Program-made: the position numbers and the translations under genes | DNA from: Psychrobacter luti | Lineage (GTDB): Bacteria; Pseudomonadota; Gammaproteobacteria; Pseudomonadales; Moraxellaceae | Length of the DNA stretch: 64,000 nt | Direction: 5' to 3' | Assembly: GCF_014192115.1 (NCBI RefSeq) | Contig: NZ_JACHXL010000008.1 | Location: 21,478 to 85,477, forward strand | Part shown: positions 28,778-36,837 of the stretch, piece by piece | Layout: each line of letters begins with the position of its first letter | Position numbering within the stretch: the stretch's first letter is position 1 | Notes under the pieces: model-generated | Seen by the model: only the letters and a program-made list of their open reading frames with translations | Databases searched by the model: none | Told to the model about the DNA's origin: nothing

Positions 28778-29467
28778 ATGATTGACACTGCGCTGATTAT
28801 TGATACCGAAACCGATCAAGGTCGTGATCCGCGTCCGATTCAAGTGGCGACTATTAATGTAGCGACGGGATTTGAGTGGATGAAATACTTTAATAGTGGG
28901 CGTTCGATATCACCCGTGGTCATTAGAATTCATGGCATTACCGATGACGATGTCGCTGGTCTTGAGCGCTTTGAGTTAGATGCGTTTGAGCTACCGCAGT
29001 ATTTGATTGGGCATAATGTGCGCTTTGACTGGCGCGTGATTGGCAGTCCGTCTGCTAAGCTAATATGTACGGTGCGGCTGGCACGCGTGGCTTTTCCAGA
29101 GTGGAGCGCCTATGGTCAGTCTAAATGTATCGAGCAGTTATTAGGCAAAGGGGAAGCAAGCAGAATGACGATTGCCGCTCATGATGCGCTCGGTGATGCA
29201 CGCATGTGTTATCTGCTTTATCAGGCGTGCTGCGAGCGCCTAGCAATTGCACCGACGGATTTTGCGGCGGCCCACGCTATCGCCAATAAAGCCAATCCGG
29301 TGAGCAAAATGCCCTTTGGTAAACATAAGGGCATGCCGATTAAAGACATACCAATCAGCTACGTAAAATGGATGCTAGGTAACATTCATAATATGCAGCC
29401 GTCGCTTTATTCGGCCTTGACCAAGCGTGTTAAAGCAGAAGAAATCGCAAAAAATACGCAAGACTAA
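28778..29467 (+). CDS. DEDD 3'-5' exonuclease (ExoX-like) with DUF3820 C-terminal domain
   Basis: 229 residues. The exonuclease domain carries the acidic motifs DTETDQG (about 9-15), LIGHNVRFDWR (about 76-86) and AHDALGDARM (about 128-137). Together these fit the DEDDh class seen in ExoX. The C-terminal 45 residues hold a DUF3820 signature, MPFGKHKGMPIKDIP followed by YVKWML, found fused to such exonucleases. Its likely role is DNA repair or end trimming; the exact substrate is not known. Start by ATG at 28778 with a weak site. Confidence 0.9.
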   Translation: MIDTALIIDTETDQGRDPRPIQVATINVATGFEWMKYFNSGRSISPVVIRIHGITDDDVAGLERFELDAFELPQYLIGHNVRFDWRVIGSPSAKLICTVRLARVAFPEWSAYGQSKCIEQLLGKGEASRMTIAAHDALGDARMCYLLYQACCERLAIAPTDFAAAHAIANKANPVSKMPFGKHKGMPIKDIPISYVKWMLGNIHNMQPSLYSALTKRVKAEEIAKNTQD

Positions 29468-29506
29468 ACAGATGTATTTACGCTTCAATAAATTAAAAAA
29501 CTAGAG

Positions 29507-30397
29507 CTATTGCTGCTTAGCTAGCCAGTCCACTGCCATTTGCCAAAGCTGCGGGGCTTTAGCGTTGGTTTTGCTACTAAAATAGCGCATATGACCAATA
29601 CTGTTTAAGCCAAACTCTTCTGGCTCAAAAAAGCGTTTTTCAACCGGCATTTTGCTAAAGACGCGAATCATATCATCTATGTTCTTGCTATTAGCAATCT
29701 CATCATCGCTAAAGCCGAGCCACAATGCAGGCATATTAATTTCATCGTAAAAATGAGTATGAATGCTTTTGCCAAAAGCGGTTTTAATATAGCCTGAGCC
29801 ATTGCACCACTCACGCCATTGACGAGCGACGCCGCGTGGTAGTGGCTCGCCCATACCGATTTTATCTGCTGGGGTATAGCCGAACGTTAAATTAGTGAGT
29901 GGAATAAAGGCATCCATAAAACCCATTGCTTTGAGTTTATAAGGCATGTCCATATTTTTAATTTGCCCTGATGAGCAAGCGACATTGAATACTGAAGCAA
30001 TGGCTTGGTAATTGGGCATCAAACCTATCAGCTGACCGCCAGCGCTATGACCAATCAAATGGTAAGTCGCATCGGGAAATTCGTCTTGCAAGGCGTCAAG
30101 GACAGCAGGCATATCATGGCGACCCCAGCTGATTAGAGAGGCGTCACATTTAGATAAATCAGAGTTAATCGATTCACCGATACCTTCATTATCAAAGGTT
30201 AGGACACCAAAGCCACTGGCTGCTAAATAAGTGGCAAAATTGTGATAAAACTGACGTTTGATACCGGTGGCTGGCGCGATCATGACCGCTGTTTTCACCT
30301 CATCTTTAGGGCGATAGACAGTGGCCGCCAATGCCCGATTGCGATCAGTCATGATGCTCAGGGAATAAATATCCGTTTGATTCTGCGTATTTTCCAT
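29507..30397 (-). CDS. Alpha/beta hydrolase
   Basis: 296 residues. The nucleophile elbow is GHSAGG at about residues 117-122 and the oxyanion region is MIAPATGIKRQFY near 41. The catalytic His is probably in NSIGHMRYF near 266. The sequence resembles predicted hydrolases of the COG4757 type with unknown substrates. There is no signal peptide, so it is cytoplasmic. Start supported by TTAAGGTT upstream on the minus strand (weak). It converges with the exonuclease gene across 39 bases. Confidence 0.87.
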   Translation of the reverse strand: MENTQNQTDIYSLSIMTDRNRALAATVYRPKDEVKTAVMIAPATGIKRQFYHNFATYLAASGFGVLTFDNEGIGESINSDLSKCDASLISWGRHDMPAVLDALQDEFPDATYHLIGHSAGGQLIGLMPNYQAIASVFNVACSSGQIKNMDMPYKLKAMGFMDAFIPLTNLTFGYTPADKIGMGEPLPRGVARQWREWCNGSGYIKTAFGKSIHTHFYDEINMPALWLGFSDDEIANSKNIDDMIRVFSKMPVEKRFFEPEEFGLNSIGHMRYFSSKTNAKAPQLWQMAVDWLAKQQ

Positions 30398-30783
30398 GGA
30401 TTAACCTTAATCTTTTATGAGTGTCTTATGATATTTTTTTTGGCGCAAAGTAGCTCATTCCTTGCTATGAATTATTAGTACTGTGCGATGACTGAGTGAT
30501 AACCGTGTGGTAACACCGCTTATGGTAAAATAAATCTTAGGTAGGAAGGTAGGCGAAAATGACTTCTAAGTTCTATAAGCAAGTTCTATGTCCAATTCCT
30601 ATGGGGCTTGTTTTGCACAATATTGACCAAAAAAATTAATCAGTAGGTATTTTTGACCAATCAACACACATCAACAAACCAACAGCTATGAATAAACGTG
30701 TTTTAATAGCAAAGAATTTGGTAGTTAGGTATTTAATAGCTATATATTTAATAAAAAGTCGATATAAAAATTAAGGAAACTCT
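30398..30783. other. Intergenic region, hydrolase / LOG gene (divergent)
   Basis: 386 bases between divergent genes. It is AT-rich, with no clear hairpin or open frame. The LOG gene has an AAGGAA site at 30772-30777. Confidence 0.5.
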
Positions 30784-31461
30784 ATGCAAATGAAAATTAA
30801 TAATGACACTTATGAAGTCATTACCAGTCAAGATATTACCAATATTGAAAAAGCAGTGGATAAATCAGCGCTAACGATGCCGTTGGTAGCGGTTTATTGT
30901 GGTTCGCGTTTGGGCAATGATGAAGTTTATGAGCAAGCAGCCCGTGAGCTCGGTCGTGAGCTCGCCGATAACGGCATGGGTTTGGTCTACGGCGGCGCGA
31001 GCATCGGGCTGATGGGCGCAGTAGCAGATGAAGTCATCCAAGGCGGCGCGCAAGCGGTCGGTGTGATTCCAACCTTTATGCTCAAGCACGAGATTGCCCA
31101 TGAGCAGCTGACCCGCCTGCATTTGACCGATACCATGCACACCCGTAAAACGGTGATGGCAGAGTATGCGGATGCTTTTATTACCTTGCCGGGCGGGCTT
31201 GGAACGCTTGAGGAAATTATGGAAATTGCCACATGGCGTCAGTTATATCAACATGAAAAACCGATGATTATTCTGAATATCAATGGTTTTTATGACCGTA
31301 TGATTGAGCATTTAAAATATACGGCTGACCAAGGCTTTATGAAGCAAGAAGACCTTGAGCGTCTGGTCGTTTGTAATAGCATTAGTGAAGCGATTGACAT
31401 GCTAAAAACAGTGGTAACCATAGAAGGTGCGGTCGATACCGAAAAAATGGCAGGTAATTAA
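30784..31461 (+). CDS. LOG-family protein (TIGR00730 Rossmann fold)
   Basis: 225 residues. The family hallmark PGGLGTLEE lies near residue 138, with an upstream YGGASIGLMGAVAD and a following TWRQLYQHEKPMII. LOG proteins release a free nucleobase from nucleoside 5'-monophosphates (known for cytokinin ribotides in plants and AMP in bacteria). The bacterial cellular role is not settled. An N-terminal extension of about 35 residues precedes the fold. It ends at a strong terminator shared with the converging FAD oxidoreductase gene. Confidence 0.9.
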   Translation: MQMKINNDTYEVITSQDITNIEKAVDKSALTMPLVAVYCGSRLGNDEVYEQAARELGRELADNGMGLVYGGASIGLMGAVADEVIQGGAQAVGVIPTFMLKHEIAHEQLTRLHLTDTMHTRKTVMAEYADAFITLPGGLGTLEEIMEIATWRQLYQHEKPMIILNINGFYDRMIEHLKYTADQGFMKQEDLERLVVCNSISEAIDMLKTVVTIEGAVDTEKMAGN

Positions 31462-31497
31462 GCGAGCTAAGCGCCAATATATACTGCTTTTACATAG

Positions 31498-31540
31498 AAA
31501 AGGAGAGAAAGGCTTATCGTTAGCCTTTCTCTCCTTTTTT
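31498..31540. terminator. Bidirectional terminator, LOG gene / FAD oxidoreductase gene
   Basis: A 16-bp perfect stem starting AAGGAGAGAAAGGCT with a 7-base loop and T-runs on both strands; one of the strongest terminators in the window. Confidence 0.95.
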
Positions 31541-31569
31541 GTTTTAACTTTATTAACATTTAAATCATT

Positions 31570-33117
31570 TTAACTCGTCTCATGAATGCCATGATTCACG
31601 CCCGCCATTGCTAATGGGAAGCCGCGTTGTTGCGCCAAATGACGCGCAACTTTATCAATCGCTACGCTATCGTTTTGTGCCAAATACGCCCATTCATGCG
31701 CATAACGCTGACGGTTTTCTATTGCGTCGTTATCAACCAAACCAAGTTCAGTCAATTCATCGACGATTTGATCAGCAGCAATCAGCGTCGATGAGGCTTT
31801 GACGTTTTCCGCCCGCGCATAGCGAATATTGGAATACAAGCTCACATCAGCCACCCGCAAAGTATCGTCTTGACCAGGAATTTGCTGACCACCATATAGC
31901 GCATTACCGACCGTATGCGCGCTATGAAAGGTCGGCACGAACTCAGCCACATAATCAATCGCTTGCTGGCTGCGCGCTTGTAATGGTGCTTTGTCCCAAC
32001 CATCTTCGATATAGTGCAGATATTGCGATGGTAATTCAGGTTGAGCGCTGTCTTTGTTAGAGGCGACCAGACCATCGTCAAACAGCGTGATAAATTTACT
32101 CATGCCATGTATTTGAAAATAGCCACCTGGGTAGGGCGTGAGCTGCGCCATGCCTTCTGGGGTACCGCGATCGCCATAGACGATAATCTCTGGTATCTGT
32201 CCGCCAGTGTCATCCCAATGGGTGATATAAGAGGATTTAAACTCGACCATACGCGTGACTTTGACGCCGACCATATCGTCGATGACACCGGTACGAAAAC
32301 CGCAAGCGTTGACTAAGTAATCGACTTCGATAGATTCAGTTGCGCGTTCGGTTTCAAGTTCAATGTCAGAGCTCGCCGCTTGCTGATAGTCAATACGCCA
32401 TTTAGTGACATGGTGGTCAGCGTTAGAGCAGTTCTCACAATCTACCGGCATGACTTGCTGAACTTGTGTATCGGTAAAGACATGCGCATGCTCATAGCCT
32501 TCTAAAGCCAATTGCGCAGACGCTGCTAAACGAAAGATATTCCAGCCGTATTCTTGCACGACAATTAGCGGAAATTTGACTTTATTTAAATCCAAATACT
32601 TAGCGACCGGTATCATCCATTCGTCAACCGACCGCGGCACCGTTACTTGCTCGCGCTCAGACAATGCAATCAGTTGCTCATGGCTATAGAGCTGATAGTA
32701 ACTTTCAGGTTCGCCAAGTACTTTATTTCTAGCATCTTCGGCGATAAGCTCACGATAAGCGTCAGTCAAGATGTCAAGGCGCGGTAGCAAGTCTTCAGGC
32801 ATGCCCTCATCGCGGGTAGGCACAGCGAATACCGTTGGGCGCACATCGATGGTATAAGGATAAAGGCGCAAAATATCGATACATTGTTTGAGCAGGGCGA
32901 CGCAATCTTCGTCAGGAATTTCACGATATAAATTACCGCCAGCATGCAAATGGCACATCGGTGGGCCATCGATAAGCGAGGTGTTTTTTTCAAATAAATA
33001 GGTTTCAAGCCCTAATGCTGCAAGGCGAATCGCAATGGTTGCTCCAGCTGTACCACCGCCGAGAATACCAACCCGTTTGGTAGCAAGTGCTTGATTGTTC
33101 GTAAAAGAATGAGTCAT
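31570..33117 (-). CDS. FAD-dependent oxidoreductase
   Basis: 515 residues. The dinucleotide-binding motif is VGILGGGTAGATIA at about residues 17-30, ending in a Glu-containing strand (TYLFEK). A second conserved part, DYLVNACGFRTG at about 268-279, fits the GR2/DAO-type FAD fold. An acidic, Cys-containing loop (DCENCSNADHH, about 228-238) is visible. No signal peptide or membrane segment is seen. The substrate is unknown and no partner gene is adjacent. Confidence 0.82.
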   Translation of the reverse strand: MTHSFTNNQALATKRVGILGGGTAGATIAIRLAALGLETYLFEKNTSLIDGPPMCHLHAGGNLYREIPDEDCVALLKQCIDILRLYPYTIDVRPTVFAVPTRDEGMPEDLLPRLDILTDAYRELIAEDARNKVLGEPESYYQLYSHEQLIALSEREQVTVPRSVDEWMIPVAKYLDLNKVKFPLIVVQEYGWNIFRLAASAQLALEGYEHAHVFTDTQVQQVMPVDCENCSNADHHVTKWRIDYQQAASSDIELETERATESIEVDYLVNACGFRTGVIDDMVGVKVTRMVEFKSSYITHWDDTGGQIPEIIVYGDRGTPEGMAQLTPYPGGYFQIHGMSKFITLFDDGLVASNKDSAQPELPSQYLHYIEDGWDKAPLQARSQQAIDYVAEFVPTFHSAHTVGNALYGGQQIPGQDDTLRVADVSLYSNIRYARAENVKASSTLIAADQIVDELTELGLVDNDAIENRQRYAHEWAYLAQNDSVAIDKVARHLAQQRGFPLAMAGVNHGIHETS

Positions 33118-33775
33118 TGTCGTTGTTATATCCTTAATCGCATTCCTATCATCAGGAGCTGCTCGGCGTATTCGTGAAATAATTTGCTTTTAGATAAAGT
33201 GTTTTTAAATACAAAGTTACTTTCAATTAACAAGTTACTTTTAATTAACAAGATGCCTTTAAATAATCGAGGTCTAAATATTTTTATTTTAAACAGCTTA
33301 TGTTTTATGTAGGGTGTGGCTATCAATATGCATACAGACGATATGCGTGCATGGGCAACCAAGTTCAATACGTATCTTAAGTCGCGATGGTCATATTTGC
33401 CATTGTGCAGTCATTCCTAATTTCTATAGCGTTATTCTACGAAAATCTATTACTTATATAATGATAAATAGGTAAGTACGTGCATCAGTTTTGTCAATGA
33501 AGAACACTGGGGTGATAGGCTAAAGACTGAGCGCTGCTAAGCGTTTTTTATAGAGTTAGGTATTTAATTTTGCGTTATTTGTAAACTTTAGGCGCTTTTG
33601 TAAATTTATATGATGAGAGAAACGTGCGCTTTGATGCCTATGCTATATTAAAAACACTTGAAGTCAGCGCTAAACCATTTCATGTACTTCAATTACTTTA
33701 CGTATATGATTAAAAGCAGCAGACGACAAGAAGAAATCCAATAAAAAATTTTTCACTATTAACAAGGAAGTTATT
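33118..33775. other. Intergenic region, FAD oxidoreductase / lipoprotein (divergent)
   Basis: 658 bases. It contains an 18-bp tandem repeat (33197-33267, listed separately) and otherwise AT-rich sequence with no supported gene. The lipoprotein gene has an AAGGAAG site at 33764-33770. Confidence 0.5.
33197..33267. repeat. 18-bp tandem repeat, three to four diverged units
   Basis: Units at 33214-33231 and 33232-33249 differ at one base. A more diverged unit follows at 33250-33267 and a 17-base relative precedes at 33197-33213. It lies about 80 bases upstream of the FAD oxidoreductase start and could touch its promoter. Confidence 0.75.
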
Positions 33776-34210
33776 ATGAAACACATACTGGTATTATCTG
33801 CTCTTAGTGGCATGCTAGCGCTTAGTGGTTGTTCTACTTTTAACAATATGATCGGCAATGACGATTCAGGCATGCATGACGTGCAAGCGACCAATAAAAA
33901 CACTGCTCCTGTCACTAGTAAAAACGGCATGCTCGTTGATGCTAGTAATCATATGACCTTATATACTTTTGATAAAGATTCTATGAATAAATCAGAATGT
34001 GGCAGCGCCTGTATGCTCGTTTGGCCTGCATTTATGGCACCGAGTAATGCCAAAGCGTCAGGCCAGTTTGCCGCCTTTAAACGTGAAGATGGCAAATATC
34101 AGTGGGCGATGAATGGTAAGCCTTTGTATTTTTATGCCAATGACACAAAGGTTGGTGATAAAGATGGCGATAATAAACTTGGTGTTTGGCATATCGTAAA
34201 AACCAAGTAA
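33776..34210 (+). CDS. COG4315-type (Lipoprotein_15) putative lipoprotein
   Basis: 144 residues. The signal peptide ends in a lipobox (LALSGCS, Cys at about 19), then a short linker. The body contains the repeat seen in this secreted family: GMLVDASNHMTLYTFDKD with SECGSACMLVWPAF, and later a WAMNGKPLYFYANDTKVGD copy with GVWHIVK. The two Cys after the lipid Cys may form a disulfide. Function unknown in the family. It stands as a single gene ending at a palindromic terminator. Confidence 0.87.
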   Translation: MKHILVLSALSGMLALSGCSTFNNMIGNDDSGMHDVQATNKNTAPVTSKNGMLVDASNHMTLYTFDKDSMNKSECGSACMLVWPAFMAPSNAKASGQFAAFKREDGKYQWAMNGKPLYFYANDTKVGDKDGDNKLGVWHIVKTK

Positions 34211-34299
34211 TGTTAAAGCTAAATGGCGTTGAGATTCATGCATACTAAAAACATAGCACATTAAAAATAATCAACGCGAAAAAGCATGTTAGTAAAACT

Positions 34300-34332
34300 A
34301 AAAAGGCAGCCATCATGATGGCTGCCTTTTTT
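34300..34332. terminator. Bidirectional terminator, lipoprotein / yceI
   Basis: A fully palindromic stem AAAAGGCAGCCATCATGATG and its complement with T-runs on both sides, between converging genes. Confidence 0.95.
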
Positions 34333-34402
34333 GATAGGTTATTTCTTAGATTTATTAAAAGCTAAACAATAAGTCGTCCAACTAAATAGCAATTAATTAG
34401 AA

Positions 34403-35026
34403 TTATTTTGCTTTTTTCGTGGTAGCCGCTTTTTTCTCAATCAACTCGCCGTCGATTTGTAATGGCACCTTGGTGGTGATGCCGTCAGAAAAAATCGTCA
34501 TGCCATAAGCGGCGCGGTCGATGATACCCGTAGCACGGAAGCCAATGACAGGCTCTTTTGTCATCGGACTATTGGCAATTTTATTTAAAGTCACATCTAG
34601 TGTCAGCGGTTTGGTTTGTCCAAGCATGGTGAAGTCACCAGTGACTGTGGCTTGTTGTGGATTTTTGAATTTTACAGAAGTCGATTTAAAGGTCATGGTT
34701 GGGTATTTGGCGACATTAAAAAAGTCATCCTTTTTTAAATGCTCATCACGAGCTTCCCAATTGGTATCAATGCTATCGGCGGCGATAGTAAAGTTCATGC
34801 TGGTTTTATTGGGCGCCTTGATATCGTAATTTACCACCCCTTTGACATCGTTAAAATGACCCATAGTCGTTGAAAAACCTAGGTGGTCAACCGAAAATCC
34901 AACACGAGTATGTGAGTCATCTAGCTGCCACTGGGTTGGCAGTGCCGCACTGGCCATAGTAGTGATAGCAAGCGCAGAGCTGATAACAATTGCTTTAGTG
35001 GTGTTTTTTAATACAGTGTTTATCAT
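34403..35026 (-). CDS. YceI-family periplasmic protein
   Basis: 207 residues. A signal peptide at about 1-27 ends with TMASA. The mature part is a lipocalin-like YceI domain: QWQLDDSHTRVGFSVDHLGF, GVVNYDIKAPNKTSMNF, the TNWEARDEHLKKDDFFNVAKYP signature region and FRATGIIDRAAYGM. YceI proteins bind isoprenoid quinone-like amphiphiles. The C-terminus is a Lys/Ala-rich tail. It shares a 522-base divergent region with rpmE2. Confidence 0.92.
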   Translation of the reverse strand: MINTVLKNTTKAIVISSALAITTMASAALPTQWQLDDSHTRVGFSVDHLGFSTTMGHFNDVKGVVNYDIKAPNKTSMNFTIAADSIDTNWEARDEHLKKDDFFNVAKYPTMTFKSTSVKFKNPQQATVTGDFTMLGQTKPLTLDVTLNKIANSPMTKEPVIGFRATGIIDRAAYGMTIFSDGITTKVPLQIDGELIEKKAATTKKAK

Positions 35027-35194
35027 CGTTTTATCCTTGTGTAATAGTTATTTAGCCGTCATTTTTACGGCGCTATTTTTGCTAAAGCGTTATCAATTTA
35101 TCACGCTTTAGCATGAAGTCATTAAGAAGCTATTAAGTAATAAGTACGGTTTATTGTTTTTGAATATCAAGCTAAAAGACAAATAATTGGTTAG

Positions 35195-35248
35195 TTGACC
35201 TACATATTAGATAAATACTATATTATTTATCTAATCAGTTATTATAAT
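35195..35248 (+). promoter_or_regulatory. Candidate rpmE2 promoter(s)
   Basis: TTGACC at 35195-35200, 18 bases, then TATATT at 35219-35224. A second -10-like TATAAT at 35243-35248 has no good -35. Either would give a leader of about 290-320 bases before rpmE2. Confidence 0.45.
35206..35235. promoter_or_regulatory. Perfect 12-bp dyad overlapping the candidate promoter
   Basis: ATTAGATAAATA at 35206-35217 is exactly reverse-complemented by 35224-35235 with a 6-base centre. It covers the spacer and -10 of the TTGACC/TATATT promoter, a typical place for a repressor. It does not match the Zur or Fur consensus I know, although type B L31 genes are often zinc-regulated. Confidence 0.5.
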
Positions 35249-35296
35249 AGTGTCAGTCCTTTATCTCAACGTTATTAAGGTTTCAATACTAGCTTA

Positions 35297-35442
35297 GGGT
35301 GTGGTCTTATCGTAGAAGCTACTTGCATCGAGGCGAAAAAACCGTTAAAATCGCGGTTTGATTTTCCCGCTGGGGAAAGGCTAAGTGAGCAGCGGTGTGG
35401 TGTTGGGTGCTGGAATAAGCCAGTGACGCAGTTGCCAGACCA
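35297..35442 (+). ncRNA. Candidate multi-branched RNA upstream of rpmE2
   Basis: TGGTCT at 35302-35307 pairs with AGACCA at 35437-35442, with an imperfect outer stem 35294-35299 / 35451-35456. Inside, GCTACTT (about 35328) pairs with AAGTGAGC (about 35383) with a one-base bulge. Two hairpins lie within it (AAACCG/CGGTTT near 35338-35359, and TTTCCC, GCTG, GGGAAA near 35363-35378), and a CTGG/CCAG hairpin lies at about 35410-35424. The nested order is consistent with one folded domain. It fits no RNA family I recognise (not 6S, RNase P, tmRNA, SRP, TPP, FMN or cobalamin). It may be part of the rpmE2 leader or a separate RNA. Confidence 0.45.
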
Positions 35443-35446
35443 GAAG

Positions 35447-35536
35447 ATGTCCTTAGTGCCTCAGTTACGTATGTCATTGTTTGGTTGATAACTCAATCAT
35501 ACTGTCAATCAAGAGCCCTGTACATACATCGGACAT
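35447..35536 (+). promoter_or_regulatory. Candidate L31 autoregulatory leader
   Basis: ATGTCC (35447-35452) can pair with GGACAT (35531-35536), and GTATGT (35469-35474) with ACATAC (35522-35527), building a long helix that ends 12 bases before the ATG. Inside, TTGGTTGA (35481-35488) can pair either with TCAATCA (35493-35499) or with TCAATCAA (35505-35512), so two hairpins exclude each other. Leaders bound by L31 have been proposed in bacteria, including gammaproteobacteria; whether this is the same motif is not known. Confidence 0.45.
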
Positions 35537-35548
35537 AGAGAGTTTATT

Positions 35549-35830
35549 ATGCGTAAAGATATCCATCCAAATTACCAAGAAGTTTTGTTCCATGACACTA
35601 ACGCTGACGTGTTTTTCTTAACTCGTTCAACCGTTAAAACCAAAGCCACTCGTGAATACGAAGGCACAGAATATCCATACTACCCACTTGATATCTCAAG
35701 TGCGTCGCATCCATTCTATACTGGCGAACAACGTAAAACTTCTACTGAAGGCCGTGTTGCAAGCTTCAACAAACGCTTTGGTGCGTTTGGTGGCCGTAAG
35801 AAAGCTGCTGATACAGACGCTGCAGAGTAA
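35549..35830 (+). CDS. rpmE2: 50S ribosomal protein L31, type B
   Basis: 93 residues starting [17 protein letters not shown], as in type B (YkgM-like) L31. It lacks the CxxC zinc knuckle of ordinary L31, so it is the zinc-independent form, which often replaces the zinc form under zinc limitation. [10 protein letters not shown] and [10 protein letters not shown] are family segments; a short acidic tail ends the protein. It has a long structured leader and its own terminator. Confidence 0.96.
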   Translation: MRKDIHPNYQEVLFHDTNADVFFLTRSTVKTKATREYEGTEYPYYPLDISSASHPFYTGEQRKTSTEGRVASFNKRFGAFGGRKKAADTDAAE

Positions 35831-35903
35831 TTCACGCGTATTGCATGATATTATTTTGAGCATGTGTTCCCTCAAGCATGCACAGTGATAGTATTAAGAA
35901 TAT

Positions 35904-35936
35904 AAAAAACCGCTGACTATTCAGCGGTTTTTTTTT
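35904..35936. terminator. Bidirectional terminator, rpmE2 / SGNH hydrolase gene
   Basis: AACCGCTGA, CTAT loop, TCAGCGGTT with A- and T-runs on the two sides. Confidence 0.95.
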
Positions 35937-35970
35937 GTTTAAATTCTTAGGAGTAAGTGCTCAATGGTTT

Positions 35971-36837
35971 TTAGTCAGTAAACTCAGCATCGGAAGGGTT
36001 TAGTAACTGTATAATCAGCTCTGACAATTGCTGCGCCCAATATCTATACATCAGGCTGCTTGGATGAAAGCCATCACTGGCAAACATTACCTTGATATCG
36101 ATTGGCGTGCCATTAGAGTGTTCGTCTATCATGCGGGCAAAGTCGGTTGCCATGTAGGTGACACCATCGTGAGCGGCACAAACTTGCTGCAAGGTGTTAT
36201 CAAGGATAGATGCCTTGGCACCAACGAAGTTATTCAACGGCGCAGGTATCGCTGGCATCTGTGCCATTGGCGGTAAACTTAAAAAAACCAGCTCGCGCAC
36301 GCCGAATTTGCGTTGGGCGATAGCAATGATATTTTCGATTTGCTGTTGCCATCGACTGGCAGAGACATTGGATGTGGTGTCATTGACGCCGACATTTAAT
36401 ACCATCACGTCGATAGGCTGGCTTGGCGCTGGTAACACATAAAGCCTGCGCAAGGTATCAAAGCTAGTATGACCAGTTGTCGCCTGCAGAGACCAGTTTA
36501 ATGTATTAAATGCACTCTGAATAACAGGCTGCTGCGTCAAGATAGGAATCAAATTGCCGATAAGCGCCTCTTGCTGCGTCTGACTACCAACACCCGCCGC
36601 TGCCGAATCGCCAACGACCATCAAGTTTAGAGTTTGCTGTGTATTCTCTTTTGAGGTATTGGCAGCGCTATCATTTTTACCGTTTATTTGAACTTGACCA
36701 TGTCTTTCGCCATTTGGTTCAGGCAGGCGCACAGTATCACGCTTGATCTTGTGCCCTTGATACAGATAAACAGGGGCGAACAGCACATCTCTTGCAACCG
36801 AAGCTATTTTATTCTGCATCTTTTTAGTAGCTACCAT
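35971..36837 (-). CDS. SGNH/GDSL-family hydrolase
   Basis: 288 residues. Block I is VVGDSAAAGVG at about residue 74. Block III Asn is in LNVGVNDTTS at about 147. The Asp and His of the triad are in SDGFHPS at about 256. Such enzymes are esterases or lipases of broad substrate range. The ATG overlaps the nadV stop by 7 bases (ATGGTAG), so its translation is probably coupled to nadV. Why an esterase sits in an NAD-salvage operon is not clear. No signal peptide is obvious, but the N-terminus is basic with a short hydrophobic stretch. Confidence 0.88.
   Translation of the reverse strand: MVATKKMQNKIASVARDVLFAPVYLYQGHKIKRDTVRLPEPNGERHGQVQINGKNDSAANTSKENTQQTLNLMVVGDSAAAGVGSQTQQEALIGNLIPILTQQPVIQSAFNTLNWSLQATTGHTSFDTLRRLYVLPAPSQPIDVMVLNVGVNDTTSNVSASRWQQQIENIIAIAQRKFGVRELVFLSLPPMAQMPAIPAPLNNFVGAKASILDNTLQQVCAAHDGVTYMATDFARMIDEHSNGTPIDIKVMFASDGFHPSSLMYRYWAQQLSELIIQLLNPSDAEFTD

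Larger units (their letters stand above)
35027..35548. other. Intergenic region, yceI / rpmE2, with operator-like dyad and RNA structures
   Basis: 522 bases between divergent genes. From left to right it holds a yceI upstream part without clear signals and a TTGACC...TATATT promoter-like pair (35195-35224) overlapped by a perfect 12-bp dyad (35206-35235). A TATAAT at 35243-35248, a multi-hairpin stretch (35297-35442) and a switch-like leader (35447-35536) just before the rpmE2 start follow. Each is listed separately. Confidence 0.7.

Noticed and set aside
35297..35442. Cobalamin, TPP or 6S RNA identity for the rpmE2 upstream structure
   Set aside because: The conserved core sequences of these classes (for example CTGAGA of TPP or the cobalamin box) are absent. 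Only generic hairpins are shared.
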